Shown in pieces: positions 1-6,432 of a DNA stretch of 8,464 nucleotides. The stretch covers positions 12,245 through 20,708 of the forward strand of contig DHAI01000062.1 in NCBI GenBank assembly GCA_002397355.1. The letters run 5' to 3'. Origin of the DNA: Ruminococcaceae bacterium UBA4958 (lineage in GTDB: Bacteria > Bacillota > Clostridia > Oscillospirales > Acutalibacteraceae). Below the pieces are notes generated by a model, which was not told the DNA's origin, did no database searches, and saw only the letters and a program-made list of their open reading frames with translations. Each line of letters begins with the position of its first letter. The stretch's first letter is position 1. The position numbers and the translations under genes were made by a program.

Positions 1-157
1 AAAATTTCCAGTCCCCGTTCAAAAGCTCCACGCGGTCGGAGTCTTTGTCCGATCCGGCCAGGGCCTTTTCCGCGGAAGGATACGGGACGTAATACGCCCG
101 GTCCTCTTCGGTATTGACGCGCGTCGTCTGCGGATCCTCATAATATGGAAGTTTCAT
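1..157 (-). CDS. Glycoside hydrolase family 2 enzyme, probably beta-galactosidase (N-terminal fragment)
   Basis: Only the first 52 codons are present; the gene runs off the left edge. The start ATG (complement of 155-157) has a strong GGGGAGG Shine-Dalgarno at 164-170, six bases upstream. The peptide begins MKLPYYEDPQTTRVNTEEDR, then has RAYYVPYPS (residues 20-28) and SDRVELLNGDWKF (40-52). The 'R-x-Y-Y-x-P' block followed by 'S-x-R-x-x-x-L-N-G-x-W-x-F' is the usual opening of the GH2 sugar-binding domain in long Firmicutes LacZ-type beta-galactosidases; no catalytic residues lie in the window. There is no signal peptide, so it probably acts in the cytoplasm on imported oligosaccharides. It is divergent from the LacI-family gene, which may regulate it. 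Given the uronate genes nearby, a GH2 beta-glucuronidase is an alternative the fragment cannot exclude, although the opening looks more LacZ-like. GH2 membership is fairly secure; the substrate is not. Confidence 0.8.
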   Translation of the reverse strand, partial: MKLPYYEDPQTTRVNTEEDRAYYVPYPSAEKALAGSDKDSDRVELLNGDWKF

Positions 158-270
158 TGGTTTCCTCCCCTTGTTTTTCGCTTTTCATCCGGTTGGCGGA
201 AGGGCACGGCTCCCCTTTTCCCTCGTCCGGCGAAACGGCTGCATCCGCCCTGTTTTTCCGGTTTGCTGTT

Positions 271-299
271 ATCATAGTACAGCCGCCGCAAAACCGCAA
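271..299 (-). promoter_or_regulatory. Predicted sigma-A promoter of the GH2 gene
   Basis: Read on the minus strand, TTGCGG (complement of 294-299) is followed after exactly 17 bases by TATGAT (complement of 271-276). This gives a predicted start near 264 and an untranslated leader of roughly 105 bases before the ATG at 157. The -10 matches 5 of 6 consensus bases; the -35 is weaker. It faces away from the regulator promoter. Confidence 0.6.
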
Positions 300-336
300 G
301 CCCCGGCCGAAAGAAAACGCAAGCTCTGCGGCCGCG

Positions 337-370
337 CCCGGCCCGCGCCGTTGACAGGGCGCGGGCCGGG
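337..370. repeat. Perfect 13-bp inverted repeat around the regulator's -35 box
   Basis: Left arm CCCGGCCCGCGCC (337-349) and right arm GGCGCGGGCCGGG (358-370) are exact reverse complements. They are separated by eight bases, GTTGACAG, which contain the TTGACA -35 hexamer of the LacI-family gene. The repeat lies upstream of both predicted transcription starts of the divergent pair, so it should not be in either mRNA. No T-run follows it closely on either strand, so it does not look like a terminator. A protein-binding site or an extruding DNA structure is more plausible (inference). Confidence 0.75.
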
Positions 371-380
371 CGAGTACAAT
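351..380 (+). promoter_or_regulatory. Predicted sigma-A promoter of the LacI-family gene
   Basis: TTGACA (351-356, perfect consensus) and TACAAT (375-380, 5 of 6) are separated by 18 bases. The predicted start is near 387, leaving about 45 bases of leader before the ATG at 432. The -35 box lies in the loop of the 13-bp inverted repeat, so anything binding the repeat would block RNA polymerase. Confidence 0.7.
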
Positions 381-431
381 GATTTTCGGGACAAACGCCA
401 AAACAAGGAGAAGGGAAAAGAGGATGCCTCC

Positions 432-1496
432 ATGAACGGAAAAAAAAGAATAACCATCTCCGACGTCGCCAGAAAAGCCGGCGTCTCGATCGCCACGGTG
501 TCCCGCGTGATGAACGGCGCGGATTACCCCGTGAACGACAATCTGCGGAAAGCCGTGCTGGAAGCCGCCGAAGCGCTGCATTACGCGCCGAACCTCTTCG
601 GCCGGTCGCTCAAAAGCGGAAAGAGCAGCGACGTCGGCGTCATCGTTCCCTCGTTGGTGAACCCGTTCTTCTCCGAAGTGATCTCCGGCATGGAGCGGAG
701 GTTCCGCGCCGAGGGCTACAACCCCATCTTCTGCAGCAGCGGCCACGAGCCGGAAAAAGAGCTGGAGCTGATCGCGCTGATGCGGGAAAAATGCGTGGAG
801 GGCCTTCTCATCTCCACCATCCACGCGGACAGCGGGCTGCTGCACCGCCTGATGGACGAGGACGCCAGCATCGTGCTGTTCGACCAGCCGATCCCCGGCT
901 TCCGCGGGGACAGCGTGAGCTTCGATTTCGTCCGCGCGGGCAGGATCGCCGCGCAGTACCTGGTCCGCATGGGCCACCGGGAAATCGCGTTCCTCTGCGC
1001 CCCCTTCAACCGCTTCAGCCGCCGCGCGATCTTCCGGGGCTTCCGGGAATCGCTCGCGGAGCAGGGCGCGCCCTTTCGCAGGAAAAATCTCGTCGTCTCG
1101 CCGGACGAAGGCAAAATGGGCGAGACGGGCATCCGCGAATTTGAAAACGGCCGCCGCCTTGCGAAGATGTTCCTCGCTTCCGGCAGCGGGGCGACGGCCG
1201 CCGCCGTCTTCAACGACATCACGGCGCTCGGCGTGGTGCGGGAGCTGCTGCAGAACGGCGTGCGCGTGCCGGACGACGTCTCCGTGATGGGCTTCGACAA
1301 CATCGGCTTTTCCGCGATGACGACTCCGGCCCTCACCACCATCAACCACCTGTCTTTCCGGATGGGGGCGCTCGCGGCGGACGTGCTCGTCGACCGCATC
1401 CGGGGAAAGGCCGGCGCCCCCGTCGATATTCTTTTGAAACCCGAGCTGGTGGAGCGCGATTCCGTGAAAAGCGTCGGCGAAAAAAGGGAAAATTAA
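432..1496 (+). CDS. LacI/GalR-family transcriptional regulator, probable hexuronate-operon regulator
   Basis: This 354-residue protein has the normal family length. The N-terminal helix-turn-helix is at residues 7-29, ITISDVARKAGVS then IATVSRVMNG. A hinge (YAPNLFGRSLKSG, 51-63) and a periplasmic-binding-like effector domain follow, with VGVIVPSLVNPFFSEV (68-83), FDQP (150-153), the VMGFDNIGFSAMTTPALTTI block (285-304) and a C-terminal MGALAADVLVDRI. ATG 432 was chosen because it starts the protein just before the HTH and has AGAGG at 419-423, eight bases upstream; the open frame further upstream covers the promoter and has no family similarity. It sits directly before the uxu promoter and divergent from a GH2 gene, so local control of one or both is likely (inference). 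Recognition-helix residues I20-A21 resemble the V-A and M-A pairs of GalR and CcpA, which bind AA-N-CG-N-TT cores; this fits the palindrome at 1631. The effector may be KDG or a uronate, as for KdgR/UxuR-type proteins, but that cannot be read from the sequence. Confidence 0.93.
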   Translation: MNGKKRITISDVARKAGVSIATVSRVMNGADYPVNDNLRKAVLEAAEALHYAPNLFGRSLKSGKSSDVGVIVPSLVNPFFSEVISGMERRFRAEGYNPIFCSSGHEPEKELELIALMREKCVEGLLISTIHADSGLLHRLMDEDASIVLFDQPIPGFRGDSVSFDFVRAGRIAAQYLVRMGHREIAFLCAPFNRFSRRAIFRGFRESLAEQGAPFRRKNLVVSPDEGKMGETGIREFENGRRLAKMFLASGSGATAAAVFNDITALGVVRELLQNGVRVPDDVSVMGFDNIGFSAMTTPALTTINHLSFRMGALAADVLVDRIRGKAGAPVDILLKPELVERDSVKSVGEKREN

Positions 1497-1509
1497 ACAA
1501 GGAAGCGTC

Positions 1510-1538
1510 TTGACAAGCGGGCCGCGCTTTCTTATACT
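1510..1538 (+). promoter_or_regulatory. Predicted main promoter of the uxuB-uxuA-GNAT-eda-kdgK operon
   Basis: A perfect TTGACA (1510-1515) and TATACT (1533-1538, 5 of 6) are spaced by 17 bases, the best promoter match in the window. It starts 14 bases after the regulator stop codon. The predicted start near 1545 gives a leader of about 205 bases. I see no clear terminator between the regulator and this promoter, so read-through from the regulator is possible. Confidence 0.75.
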
Positions 1539-1630
1539 GAAAAGCGGATAGGAAAGAGAACGCACCGGGATTTCCGCCGTGGGAAGTTTTTTCCCGAAAA
1601 GCGGGGAACGCGGTTTTTTCAGCGGCGTTT

Positions 1631-1644
1631 AGAAAACGTTTTCT
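1631..1644. promoter_or_regulatory. Perfect LacI-family / cre-type operator palindrome
   Basis: AGAAAACGTTTTCT is a perfect 14-bp palindrome centred on CG (1637-1638), the hallmark of LacI/GalR-family operators. Extended to 1630-1644 it matches the CcpA cre consensus WTGNAANCGNWNNCW at every fixed position except one (A at 1631 where T is expected). It lies about 87 bases downstream of the predicted transcription start, a position suited to roadblock repression. Either the adjacent LacI-family regulator or CcpA could be the ligand; the sequence alone does not decide. Confidence 0.75.
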
Positions 1645-1653
1645 ATTGGATTT

Positions 1654-1663
1654 GAACCGTTTC
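1654..1663. promoter_or_regulatory. Degenerate second operator half-match
   Basis: GAACCGTTTC is a near-palindrome around CG at 1658-1659 with one mismatched pair in the four-base arms. Its centre is 21 bp from the centre of the perfect operator, two helical turns on the same face of the DNA. It may be a secondary site for the same regulator; the match is weak by itself. Confidence 0.35.
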
Positions 1664-1735
1664 TCGGGAAAATCCGTTGCGGTCTTCCACCGGATTGCGC
1701 GCATGCGGGCGCAGCCGCAAATCGAAACTAAGAAA

Positions 1736-1741
1736 AGGGAG
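1736..1741 (+). promoter_or_regulatory. Ribosome-binding site supporting the TTG start of uxuB
   Basis: AGGGAG ends ten bases before TTG 1752. There is no in-frame ATG until residue 91, well inside the conserved cofactor-binding region, so this site decides for the unusual TTG start. Confidence 0.6.
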
Positions 1742-1751
1742 CTGATAAAAG

Positions 1752-3389
1752 TTGCTGAGTCTTGGCAATACGTCCCTGCTGGACGCCGCCGCGTGGCGGA
1801 AACGGGGATTCGAGCTGCCGAAGTTCGAGCCCGGGCGCGTCGCCGCGCGCACACGGGAAACGCCCCAGTGGGTTCACTTCGGCTCCGGGAACATCTTCCG
1901 GAGCTTTATCGCGGCGTTGGACCAGAAGCTTCTGGACGAGGGAAAAGCACAGGCCGGCATCGTCGCCGTGGACACCTACGACCGCGAGGTGATCGACCGG
2001 GTCTACCGCCCGCACGACAACATGAGCATCCTTGTGCTGATGAACGCGGACGGCTCGCTGGAAAAGCGAATCCTCGCCAGCGTGGGGGAATCGCTTTACG
2101 GCGACCCGGAGTGCCCGCGGGACTGGGAGCGGCTGAAAGCCGCTTTCCGCTCGCCTTCGCTGCAGATGGCGAGCTTCACCATCACGGAAAAAGGCTACCG
2201 CCTGCGCGGCATGGACGGCGGCTATCTGCCGGACGCGGCGGGCGACCTGAAAAACGGCCCCGCGGCCCCGAAGCACGTCATGGCGAAGGTCTGCGCGCTC
2301 GCTTACGAGCGTTTCCGCGCCGGGCGGCTGCCACTCGCGCTCGTCAGCATGGACAACTGCTCCCACAACGGGGAGAAGCTGCGCGCATCCGTGACGGAGA
2401 TCGCGGAGAAATGGGCGGCGGCCGGCCTCGCGGACCGGGAGTTCCCCGCGTACCTGGAGGACGGCAAAGCCGTCTCGTTCCCGTGGACTATGATCGACAA
2501 GATCACGCCGCGCCCGTCCGACGCCATCCGCGCCGAGCTGGAAAAGGCCGGCGTCGGCGGCATGGACGTCGTCTGCACGGCAAAGAAAACGTATATCGCG
2601 CCGTTCGTGAACGCCGAAGGCCCGCAGTACCTGGTGGTGGAGGATTCCTTCCCGAACGGGCGTCCGCCGTTGGAAGCCGCCGGCGTCCTTTTCACGGACC
2701 GCGCCACGGTGGAAAAGACGGAGCGCATGAAAGTGACGACGTGCCTGAATCCGCTGCACACCGCGCTCGCGATTTTCGGCTGCCTGCTCGGCTGCCGCAC
2801 CATCGCGGAGGAGATGCGCGACCCGCTTCTGCGCGGGCTGGCGACGCGCATCGGCGAGAAAGAGGGCCTGCCGGTCGTCGTGGACCCGGGCGTCCTGAAC
2901 CCGCGGGACTTCCTGCGCGAAGTGATCGAAAAGCGCCTGCCGAATCCCTATATCCCCGACACACCCCAGCGCATCGCGACGGACACTTCCCAGAAGATGT
3001 CCGTGCGCTACGGCGAGACGATCAAAGCCTACGCCGCGCGGCCGGACCTGCGCGTCTCCTCGCTTAGGGGCATCCCGCTCGTCATCGCGGCGTGGCTCCG
3101 CTACCTGACGGGCGTCGACGACGAGGGAAAGCCGATGGCTCTGAGCCCGGATCCTCTGCTGGACGAACTGAAAGCCGCGCTTGCGGGCGTGCGCCTCGGG
3201 GAGCCGGACTCGGCGGACGGGAAGCTCGCGCCGCTCCTCTCCAATGAAAAGCTCTTCGGGCTGGACCTGAACGCAGTTGGGCTCGGCAAGACGGTGGAAA
3301 GGGATTTCCGCCTCATGCTGCGCGGCAGGCACGCGGTGCGCGACACCCTGTCTGAAATTCTGAACGGGAAGGAAGCGGAAAAAGCATGA
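1752..3389 (+). CDS. uxuB: Fructuronate reductase, mannitol dehydrogenase family
   Basis: Predicted to reduce D-fructuronate to D-mannonate with NAD(P)H in the cytoplasm (step two of glucuronate breakdown). The 545-residue protein starts at TTG with AGGGAG upstream; it is a little longer than the 480-500 residues of classical family members. The N-terminal Rossmann domain has [13 protein letters not shown] (40-52) and VDTYDRE (73-79). The central region has [11 protein letters not shown] (198-208) and [14 protein letters not shown] (243-256). The C-terminal catalytic domain has [17 protein letters not shown] (324-340), with K327, N333 and H336 as the likely Lys-Asn-His catalytic set, then [12 protein letters not shown] and a [16 protein letters not shown] block. 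The spacing K-x5-N is one residue longer than the K-x4-N of the best-studied mannitol dehydrogenase. Its stop overlaps the uxuA start (ATGA), so the two are probably translationally coupled. Tagaturonate reductase or a polyol dehydrogenase is possible by family alone; the partner uxuA favours fructuronate. Confidence 0.88.
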   Translation: MLSLGNTSLLDAAAWRKRGFELPKFEPGRVAARTRETPQWVHFGSGNIFRSFIAALDQKLLDEGKAQAGIVAVDTYDREVIDRVYRPHDNMSILVLMNADGSLEKRILASVGESLYGDPECPRDWERLKAAFRSPSLQMASFTITEKGYRLRGMDGGYLPDAAGDLKNGPAAPKHVMAKVCALAYERFRAGRLPLALVSMDNCSHNGEKLRASVTEIAEKWAAAGLADREFPAYLEDGKAVSFPWTMIDKITPRPSDAIRAELEKAGVGGMDVVCTAKKTYIAPFVNAEGPQYLVVEDSFPNGRPPLEAAGVLFTDRATVEKTERMKVTTCLNPLHTALAIFGCLLGCRTIAEEMRDPLLRGLATRIGEKEGLPVVVDPGVLNPRDFLREVIEKRLPNPYIPDTPQRIATDTSQKMSVRYGETIKAYAARPDLRVSSLRGIPLVIAAWLRYLTGVDDEGKPMALSPDPLLDELKAALAGVRLGEPDSADGKLAPLLSNEKLFGLDLNAVGLGKTVERDFRLMLRGRHAVRDTLSEILNGKEAEKA

Positions 3390-4468
3390 AAATGACATTC
3401 CGCTGGTTCGGCGAAAAGGACGACAGCGTCACCCTTTCGCAGATCCGGCAGATCCCGGGCGTCTCCGGCATCGTCGGCGCGCTCTACGACGTGCCGGTGG
3501 GCGGGGTGTGGCCCTTGGACGAGATTCTCGCGCTGAAAAAGCAGGCGAACGACGCCGGCCTCTCGTTCGAAGTCGTGGAGAGCGTGAACGTCCACGAGGA
3601 CATCAAGCTCGGCGCGCCGACGCGCGACCGCTATATCGAAAACTACCGCCGGTGCATCCGCAACCTCGCGAAGGCCGGCGTCAAGGTCATCTGCTACAAT
3701 TTCATGCCGGTGTTCGACTGGCTGCGCAGCGACCTCGCCATGCCCCTGCCGGACGGCTCGACCGCCATGGCCTATTCCAACGAGACCGTGAAAAAGCTCA
3801 CGCCCGCAAAGCTGGCGGAGCAGGTTGCTGACACCTCCAACGGCTTCGTGCTGCCCGGCTGGGAGCCGGACCGCCTCGCGGAGCTGCGCGGCGTGCTCGA
3901 GCAGTACCAGAACATCGACCGCGAAAAGCTGGCGGAAAATCTGAGGTATTTTCTGGAAGCGATCATGCCCGTCTGCGAGGAAACCGGCGTGAAAATGGCC
4001 ATCCACCCGGACGACCCGCCGTGGCCGCTGTTCGGCCTGCCGCGCATCGTCTGCAACGGCGAGGACCTGGAGGCCATCGTGGATATGGTCGACAGCCCCT
4101 GCAACTGCCTGACGCTCTGCAGCGGCTCGCTCGGCTCGAACCCGGAGAACGACATCCCGGCGCTGGTGCGCCGGTTCGGGGCGCGGAAAAAGATCGCGTT
4201 CGCGCATGTGCGGAACGTAAAATTCTGCGGGGAGCGCAGCTTCCACGAATCCGCCCACCTCTCCTCCTGCGGCTCGCTGGACCTGTACGAGATCATGAAG
4301 GCCTACTACGACGTCGGCTTCGACGGCTACGTCAGGCCGGATCACGGCCGCATGATCTGGGGCGAAAAAGCGCGCCCCGGCTACGGCCTCTACGACCGCG
4401 CGCTCGGCGCGGCGTACCTGAACGGCCTGTGGGAAGCCATCTGCAAGGAGGAAGCCGGGAGGCGCTGA
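3386..4468 (+). CDS. uxuA: Mannonate dehydratase
   Basis: Converts D-mannonate to 2-keto-3-deoxy-D-gluconate and water in the cytoplasm (EC 4.2.1.8), using a divalent metal in a TIM-barrel fold. The 360-residue length fits the Gram-positive form of the family (E. coli UxuA is somewhat longer). Signature blocks run along the whole protein: MTFRWFG (3-9), [14 protein letters not shown] (31-44), [21 protein letters not shown] (104-124), [19 protein letters not shown] (203-221), LCSGSLGSN (244-252), FAHVRNVKF (272-280), [14 protein letters not shown] (286-299) and a [10 protein letters not shown]...[14 protein letters not shown] tail. By motif, H207, C245, H274 and D319 are the likely metal-site and catalytic residues. 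ATG 3386 overlaps the uxuB stop by four bases; a second ATG at 3392 would remove only two residues. It is the most securely identified gene here and fixes the role of its neighbours. Confidence 0.96.
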   Translation: MKMTFRWFGEKDDSVTLSQIRQIPGVSGIVGALYDVPVGGVWPLDEILALKKQANDAGLSFEVVESVNVHEDIKLGAPTRDRYIENYRRCIRNLAKAGVKVICYNFMPVFDWLRSDLAMPLPDGSTAMAYSNETVKKLTPAKLAEQVADTSNGFVLPGWEPDRLAELRGVLEQYQNIDREKLAENLRYFLEAIMPVCEETGVKMAIHPDDPPWPLFGLPRIVCNGEDLEAIVDMVDSPCNCLTLCSGSLGSNPENDIPALVRRFGARKKIAFAHVRNVKFCGERSFHESAHLSSCGSLDLYEIMKAYYDVGFDGYVRPDHGRMIWGEKARPGYGLYDRALGAAYLNGLWEAICKEEAGRR

Positions 4469-4484
4469 CACGGCCGGCAGTCTC

Positions 4485-4513
4485 TTGCGCCGCCGCGCGG
4501 ATTGGATTAGAAT
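4485..4513 (+). promoter_or_regulatory. Possible internal promoter ahead of the GNAT gene
   Basis: TTGCGC (4485-4490) and TAGAAT (4508-4513, 5 of 6) are separated by 17 bases within the 73-base gap between uxuA and the acetyltransferase, the widest gap inside the operon. The -35 is poor. It could give GNAT-eda-kdgK some expression independent of the main promoter. Confidence 0.4.
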
Positions 4514-4529
4514 GGAAAAAAAGCAAAAC

Positions 4530-4534
4530 GGAGG
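4530..4534 (+). promoter_or_regulatory. Ribosome-binding site fixing the GNAT start
   Basis: GGAGG lies seven bases before ATG 4542. It selects MDEIRYTRG as the N-terminus over the in-frame TTG at 4485, which would place translation across the predicted promoter and this site. Confidence 0.75.
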
Positions 4535-4541
4535 TTGCCCT

Positions 4542-5696
4542 ATGGATGAGATCCGGTACACGCGCGGAACGCCCGGGGACCGCGACGCGATCATCGACTT
4601 CGGGAACTACATCTTCAGCCACAGCTCCTCTCCCACCGACTTTCCCTCCCTGCTGCCGAAGCTTTACGGGCAGGAAAAGAACCTGGCGGAATGCCACTAT
4701 CTCGCAAAGGCGGGGAACAGGATCGTCGGCATGGTCGGCGCTTTCCCCATGGAGCTGAACATCATGGGGCGCGCGTTTCCCGTCCGCGGGATCGGCACCG
4801 TGAGCGCCCACCCGTATTTCCGCGGGCGCGGGATCATGACCGGGCTGATGCGGCGCGCCACGGACGACATGGAGCGCGGCGGCGTGGCGCTGAGCGTTCT
4901 GAGCGGAAGGCGGCAGCGGTACGAGCACTTCGGCTACGAGCCGTGCGGCGCGGCCGTCGATTTTCACATCGCGGCGGACAATCTCCGCGCGCTTTCCCCC
5001 GCGGGCGGCAAGCTCTCCCTGGCGCCGATGAAGCGCGGCGACGGCGAAACCGTCCGAAAGGCGCTCGCCCTGCAGCGCCGCAATCCGCTTTTCGTCACGC
5101 GGGAACCGGACGACTTTTATACGGTCTGCCTTTCCTGGGACTCGACGCCGATGGCTCTTCTGGAGGACGGGGCGTTCCGCGGCTACCTCGTCTGCTCCAA
5201 AGACAGGGGATCCATCCTGGAACTGGAGCTCGACGACGTTTCCCGGATCCCGGACGCGCTGTCCGCATACCTCGCATGGTCGGGGAAAAACTGGGTTTCC
5301 ATCCGTCTGCCGCTTTATGCGCAGAAGGCGATCGCGGTTTTGGACTCCCTCAGCGAAGGATATGCGGTAGCCGCCGCCGGAAACTTTCGGATCTTCGATT
5401 ACGAGCCGGTGCTAAGGCAGCTCCTCGCCATGAAAGCGTCCTATGCCCCGCTGGCCGACGGGCGGCTTGTGCTGGAGATCGCCGGCGCGGGGAAATTCTC
5501 CATTTCGGTGCAGTCGGGCAGGATCGCCGTGGAGAAGACGGAAGATCCGGCGGACACGGCTTTCGACAACCTCACCGCCATGCGCTTCCTCTTCTCGCCA
5601 ATGGGCGCGTTCCGGGAATACCTGCCCGCGCGGCGGGACATTGCCCATTCTTGGTTCCCGCTTCCCCTCTTTTTCCCGCCGGCCGACGACGTGTGA
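4542..5696 (+). CDS. GNAT-family N-acetyltransferase, Eis-like
   Basis: A 384-residue protein with an N-terminal GNAT fold. The acetyl-CoA binding motif A is near residues 82-103 (RGIGTVSAHPYFRGRGIMTG), with the R/Q-x-x-G-x-G/A-like loop at R94-G95-R96-G97, followed by SVLSGRRQRYEHFGYEPCG (118-136), a typical beta5 to 'F-G-Y/F-E' transition. Beyond about residue 150 there is a second acyltransferase-like region, and the C-terminus (about 310-384) looks like the sterol-carrier-like domain of Eis proteins, ending in a WFPLPLFFP segment. This layout and length match the Eis/'acetyltransferase 9 plus SCP2' type, which acetylates amines in known cases. The substrate here is unknown. It lies between uxuA and eda in the same direction with its own strong RBS and perhaps its own promoter. 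No step of the uronate pathway needs acetylation, so it may be a passenger, or may modify an amino sugar or an inhibitor linked to the same diet glycans (inference). Confidence 0.8.
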   Translation: MDEIRYTRGTPGDRDAIIDFGNYIFSHSSSPTDFPSLLPKLYGQEKNLAECHYLAKAGNRIVGMVGAFPMELNIMGRAFPVRGIGTVSAHPYFRGRGIMTGLMRRATDDMERGGVALSVLSGRRQRYEHFGYEPCGAAVDFHIAADNLRALSPAGGKLSLAPMKRGDGETVRKALALQRRNPLFVTREPDDFYTVCLSWDSTPMALLEDGAFRGYLVCSKDRGSILELELDDVSRIPDALSAYLAWSGKNWVSIRLPLYAQKAIAVLDSLSEGYAVAAAGNFRIFDYEPVLRQLLAMKASYAPLADGRLVLEIAGAGKFSISVQSGRIAVEKTEDPADTAFDNLTAMRFLFSPMGAFREYLPARRDIAHSWFPLPLFFPPADDV

Positions 5697-5708
5697 ATCT
5701 TTTCGGGT

Positions 5709-5721
5709 CCGGGAATCCCGG
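5709..5721 (+). other. Small intercistronic stem-loop
   Basis: CCGGG (5709-5713) and CCCGG (5717-5721) can pair around a three-base AAT loop in the 47-base gap between the GNAT gene and eda. No T-run follows. It is too short for confident termination and may at most affect mRNA stability. Confidence 0.3.
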
Positions 5722-5743
5722 TGCGGGGCAGAAAGGAAAAAAT

Positions 5744-6388
5744 ATGAAAACAATAACGGAACAGATGGCGGAGCTGAAAATCATCCCCGTCGTCACGATT
5801 GGGAACCCGGCGGACGCCGTTCCCCTTGCGGCGGCGCTGTCCGCCGGCGGAATCCCCGCCGCGGAAATCACGTTCCGCGCCGCCGGCGCGGAACGTTCGA
5901 TCCGCGCCGTGCGCGAGGCCTTCCCGAAGATGCTGGTCGGCGCGGGCACCGTCCTGACGCCGGAGCAGGCGGAGGCCGCGCGGAAAGCCGGCGCGGAATT
6001 CATCGTCTCCCCCGGTCTGGACCCGGAGACGGTGCGCTTCTGCCAAGAGGCGGGCCTGCCGGTTTTCCCCGGCTGCGCGACGGCGACGGAAGTGCAGCGG
6101 GCGCTCCGCCTCGGGCTGAATGTGCTGAAGTTCTTCCCCGCGGAGGCGGCCGGCGGCCTGAAAGCGCTGAAGGCGCTTTCCGCCCCGTTTCCGCAGGTGC
6201 GCTGGATGCCGACGGGAGGCATCGGCCCCGGCAACCTGGAGGAATATCTCGGCTTCCCGAAGCTTCTGGCCTGCGGCGGCAGCTTTCTGGCCCCGCGTGC
6301 GGACATGGAAGCGAAAGCCTGGGAAAAGATCACCGGCATCTGCCGGAGGACCGTCAGCCTCATCCGGCACGCGGGCATGCCCGTTTGA
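5744..6388 (+). CDS. eda: 2-keto-3-deoxy-6-phosphogluconate (KDPG) aldolase
   Basis: Cleaves KDPG to pyruvate and glyceraldehyde-3-phosphate (EC 4.1.2.14), the last step of the pathway, as a class I Schiff-base aldolase. The 214 residues are the usual size. Family blocks are IIPVVTIGN (13-21), AAEITFRA (39-46) with catalytic E41 and substrate-binding R45, VGAGTVLTPEQAEAARKAGAEF (65-86), IVSPGLD (87-93), VFPGCATATEV (107-117), NVLKFFPAEAAGG (126-138) with the Schiff-base lysine at K129, WMPTGGI (154-160) and CGGSFL (177-182). These follow the E. coli Eda pattern closely (there E45 and K133). ATG 5744 has AAAGGA six bases upstream; the next ATG (residue 8) would trim the first helix. The same enzyme family also acts on 4-hydroxy-2-oxoglutarate and KDPGal, but the adjacent KDG kinase and uxuA favour KDPG. 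It is followed by kdgK after 44 bases. Confidence 0.95.
   Translation: MKTITEQMAELKIIPVVTIGNPADAVPLAAALSAGGIPAAEITFRAAGAERSIRAVREAFPKMLVGAGTVLTPEQAEAARKAGAEFIVSPGLDPETVRFCQEAGLPVFPGCATATEVQRALRLGLNVLKFFPAEAAGGLKALKALSAPFPQVRWMPTGGIGPGNLEEYLGFPKLLACGGSFLAPRADMEAKAWEKITGICRRTVSLIRHAGMPV
5870..5909. repeat. Nested inverted repeats inside eda
   Basis: ACGTTCCGCGCC (5870-5881) and GGCGCGGAACGT (5885-5896) form a perfect 12-bp inverted repeat with a three-base loop. The middle arm also overlaps CGGCGCGGA (5884-5892), which pairs perfectly with TCCGCGCCG (5901-5909). The two hairpins are mutually exclusive. They lie over the codons for TFRAAGAERSI, next to catalytic-site arginine R45. GC richness favours such matches, so function is uncertain. 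Confidence 0.5.
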
Positions 6389-6432
6389 CCGCGCGCCATG
6401 AAAAAAGGCGGAAGAAGGGACATCGTCAGAAA

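Larger units (their letters stand above)
1545..1751 (+). other. Long 5' leader of the uxu operon with possible alternative hairpins
   Basis: About 205 untranslated bases lie between the predicted start and the TTG of uxuB. GGGAA (1581-1585) can pair with TTCCC (1591-1595). The same TTCCC can instead pair with GGGAA at 1604-1608, which is followed after a few bases by a six-T run (1614-1619). This could be a weak attenuator, or the terminator of the upstream regulator transcript. The stems are short and no known riboswitch core is recognised. The operator palindrome lies further downstream in the same leader. Confidence 0.35.

Noticed and set aside
312..319. AGAAAACG, identical to one half of the operator at 1631, upstream of the divergent promoters
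   Set aside because: The other half does not match (only two of six bases), so it is not a convincing LacI-type operator, though a half-site cannot be excluded.
171..431. An 87-codon N-terminal extension of the LacI-family gene
   Set aside because: It would cover the divergent promoters and the inverted repeat, has no family similarity, and the HTH normally begins within the first ten residues, as it does from ATG 432.
1094..1127. 9-bp inverted repeat CGTCTCGCC/GGCGAGACG in the regulator gene
   Set aside because: Long 16-base loop, no T-run, inside a conserved coding region; ordinary for GC-rich coding sequence.
1539..1604. Direct repeat GAAAAGCGG at 1539-1547 and 1596-1604, with a partial copy at 1466
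   Set aside because: Nine bases of a motif that recurs in this genome's coding style (GAAAA-GC), with irregular spacing; not distinguishable from chance.
1646..3067. A 473-codon plus-strand open frame covering most of uxuB in another frame
   Set aside because: Its translation is low-complexity Arg/Gly/Ala/Pro-rich with no family motif. It overlaps the well-supported uxuB frame and is a GC-rich shadow. The same reasoning removes the long minus-strand frames opposite the regulator, uxuB, uxuA and eda.
4485..4541. TTG start giving 19 extra residues on the GNAT protein
   Set aside because: No Shine-Dalgarno precedes it, whereas GGAGG is correctly placed before ATG 4542. The stretch instead looks like promoter and ribosome-binding sequence.
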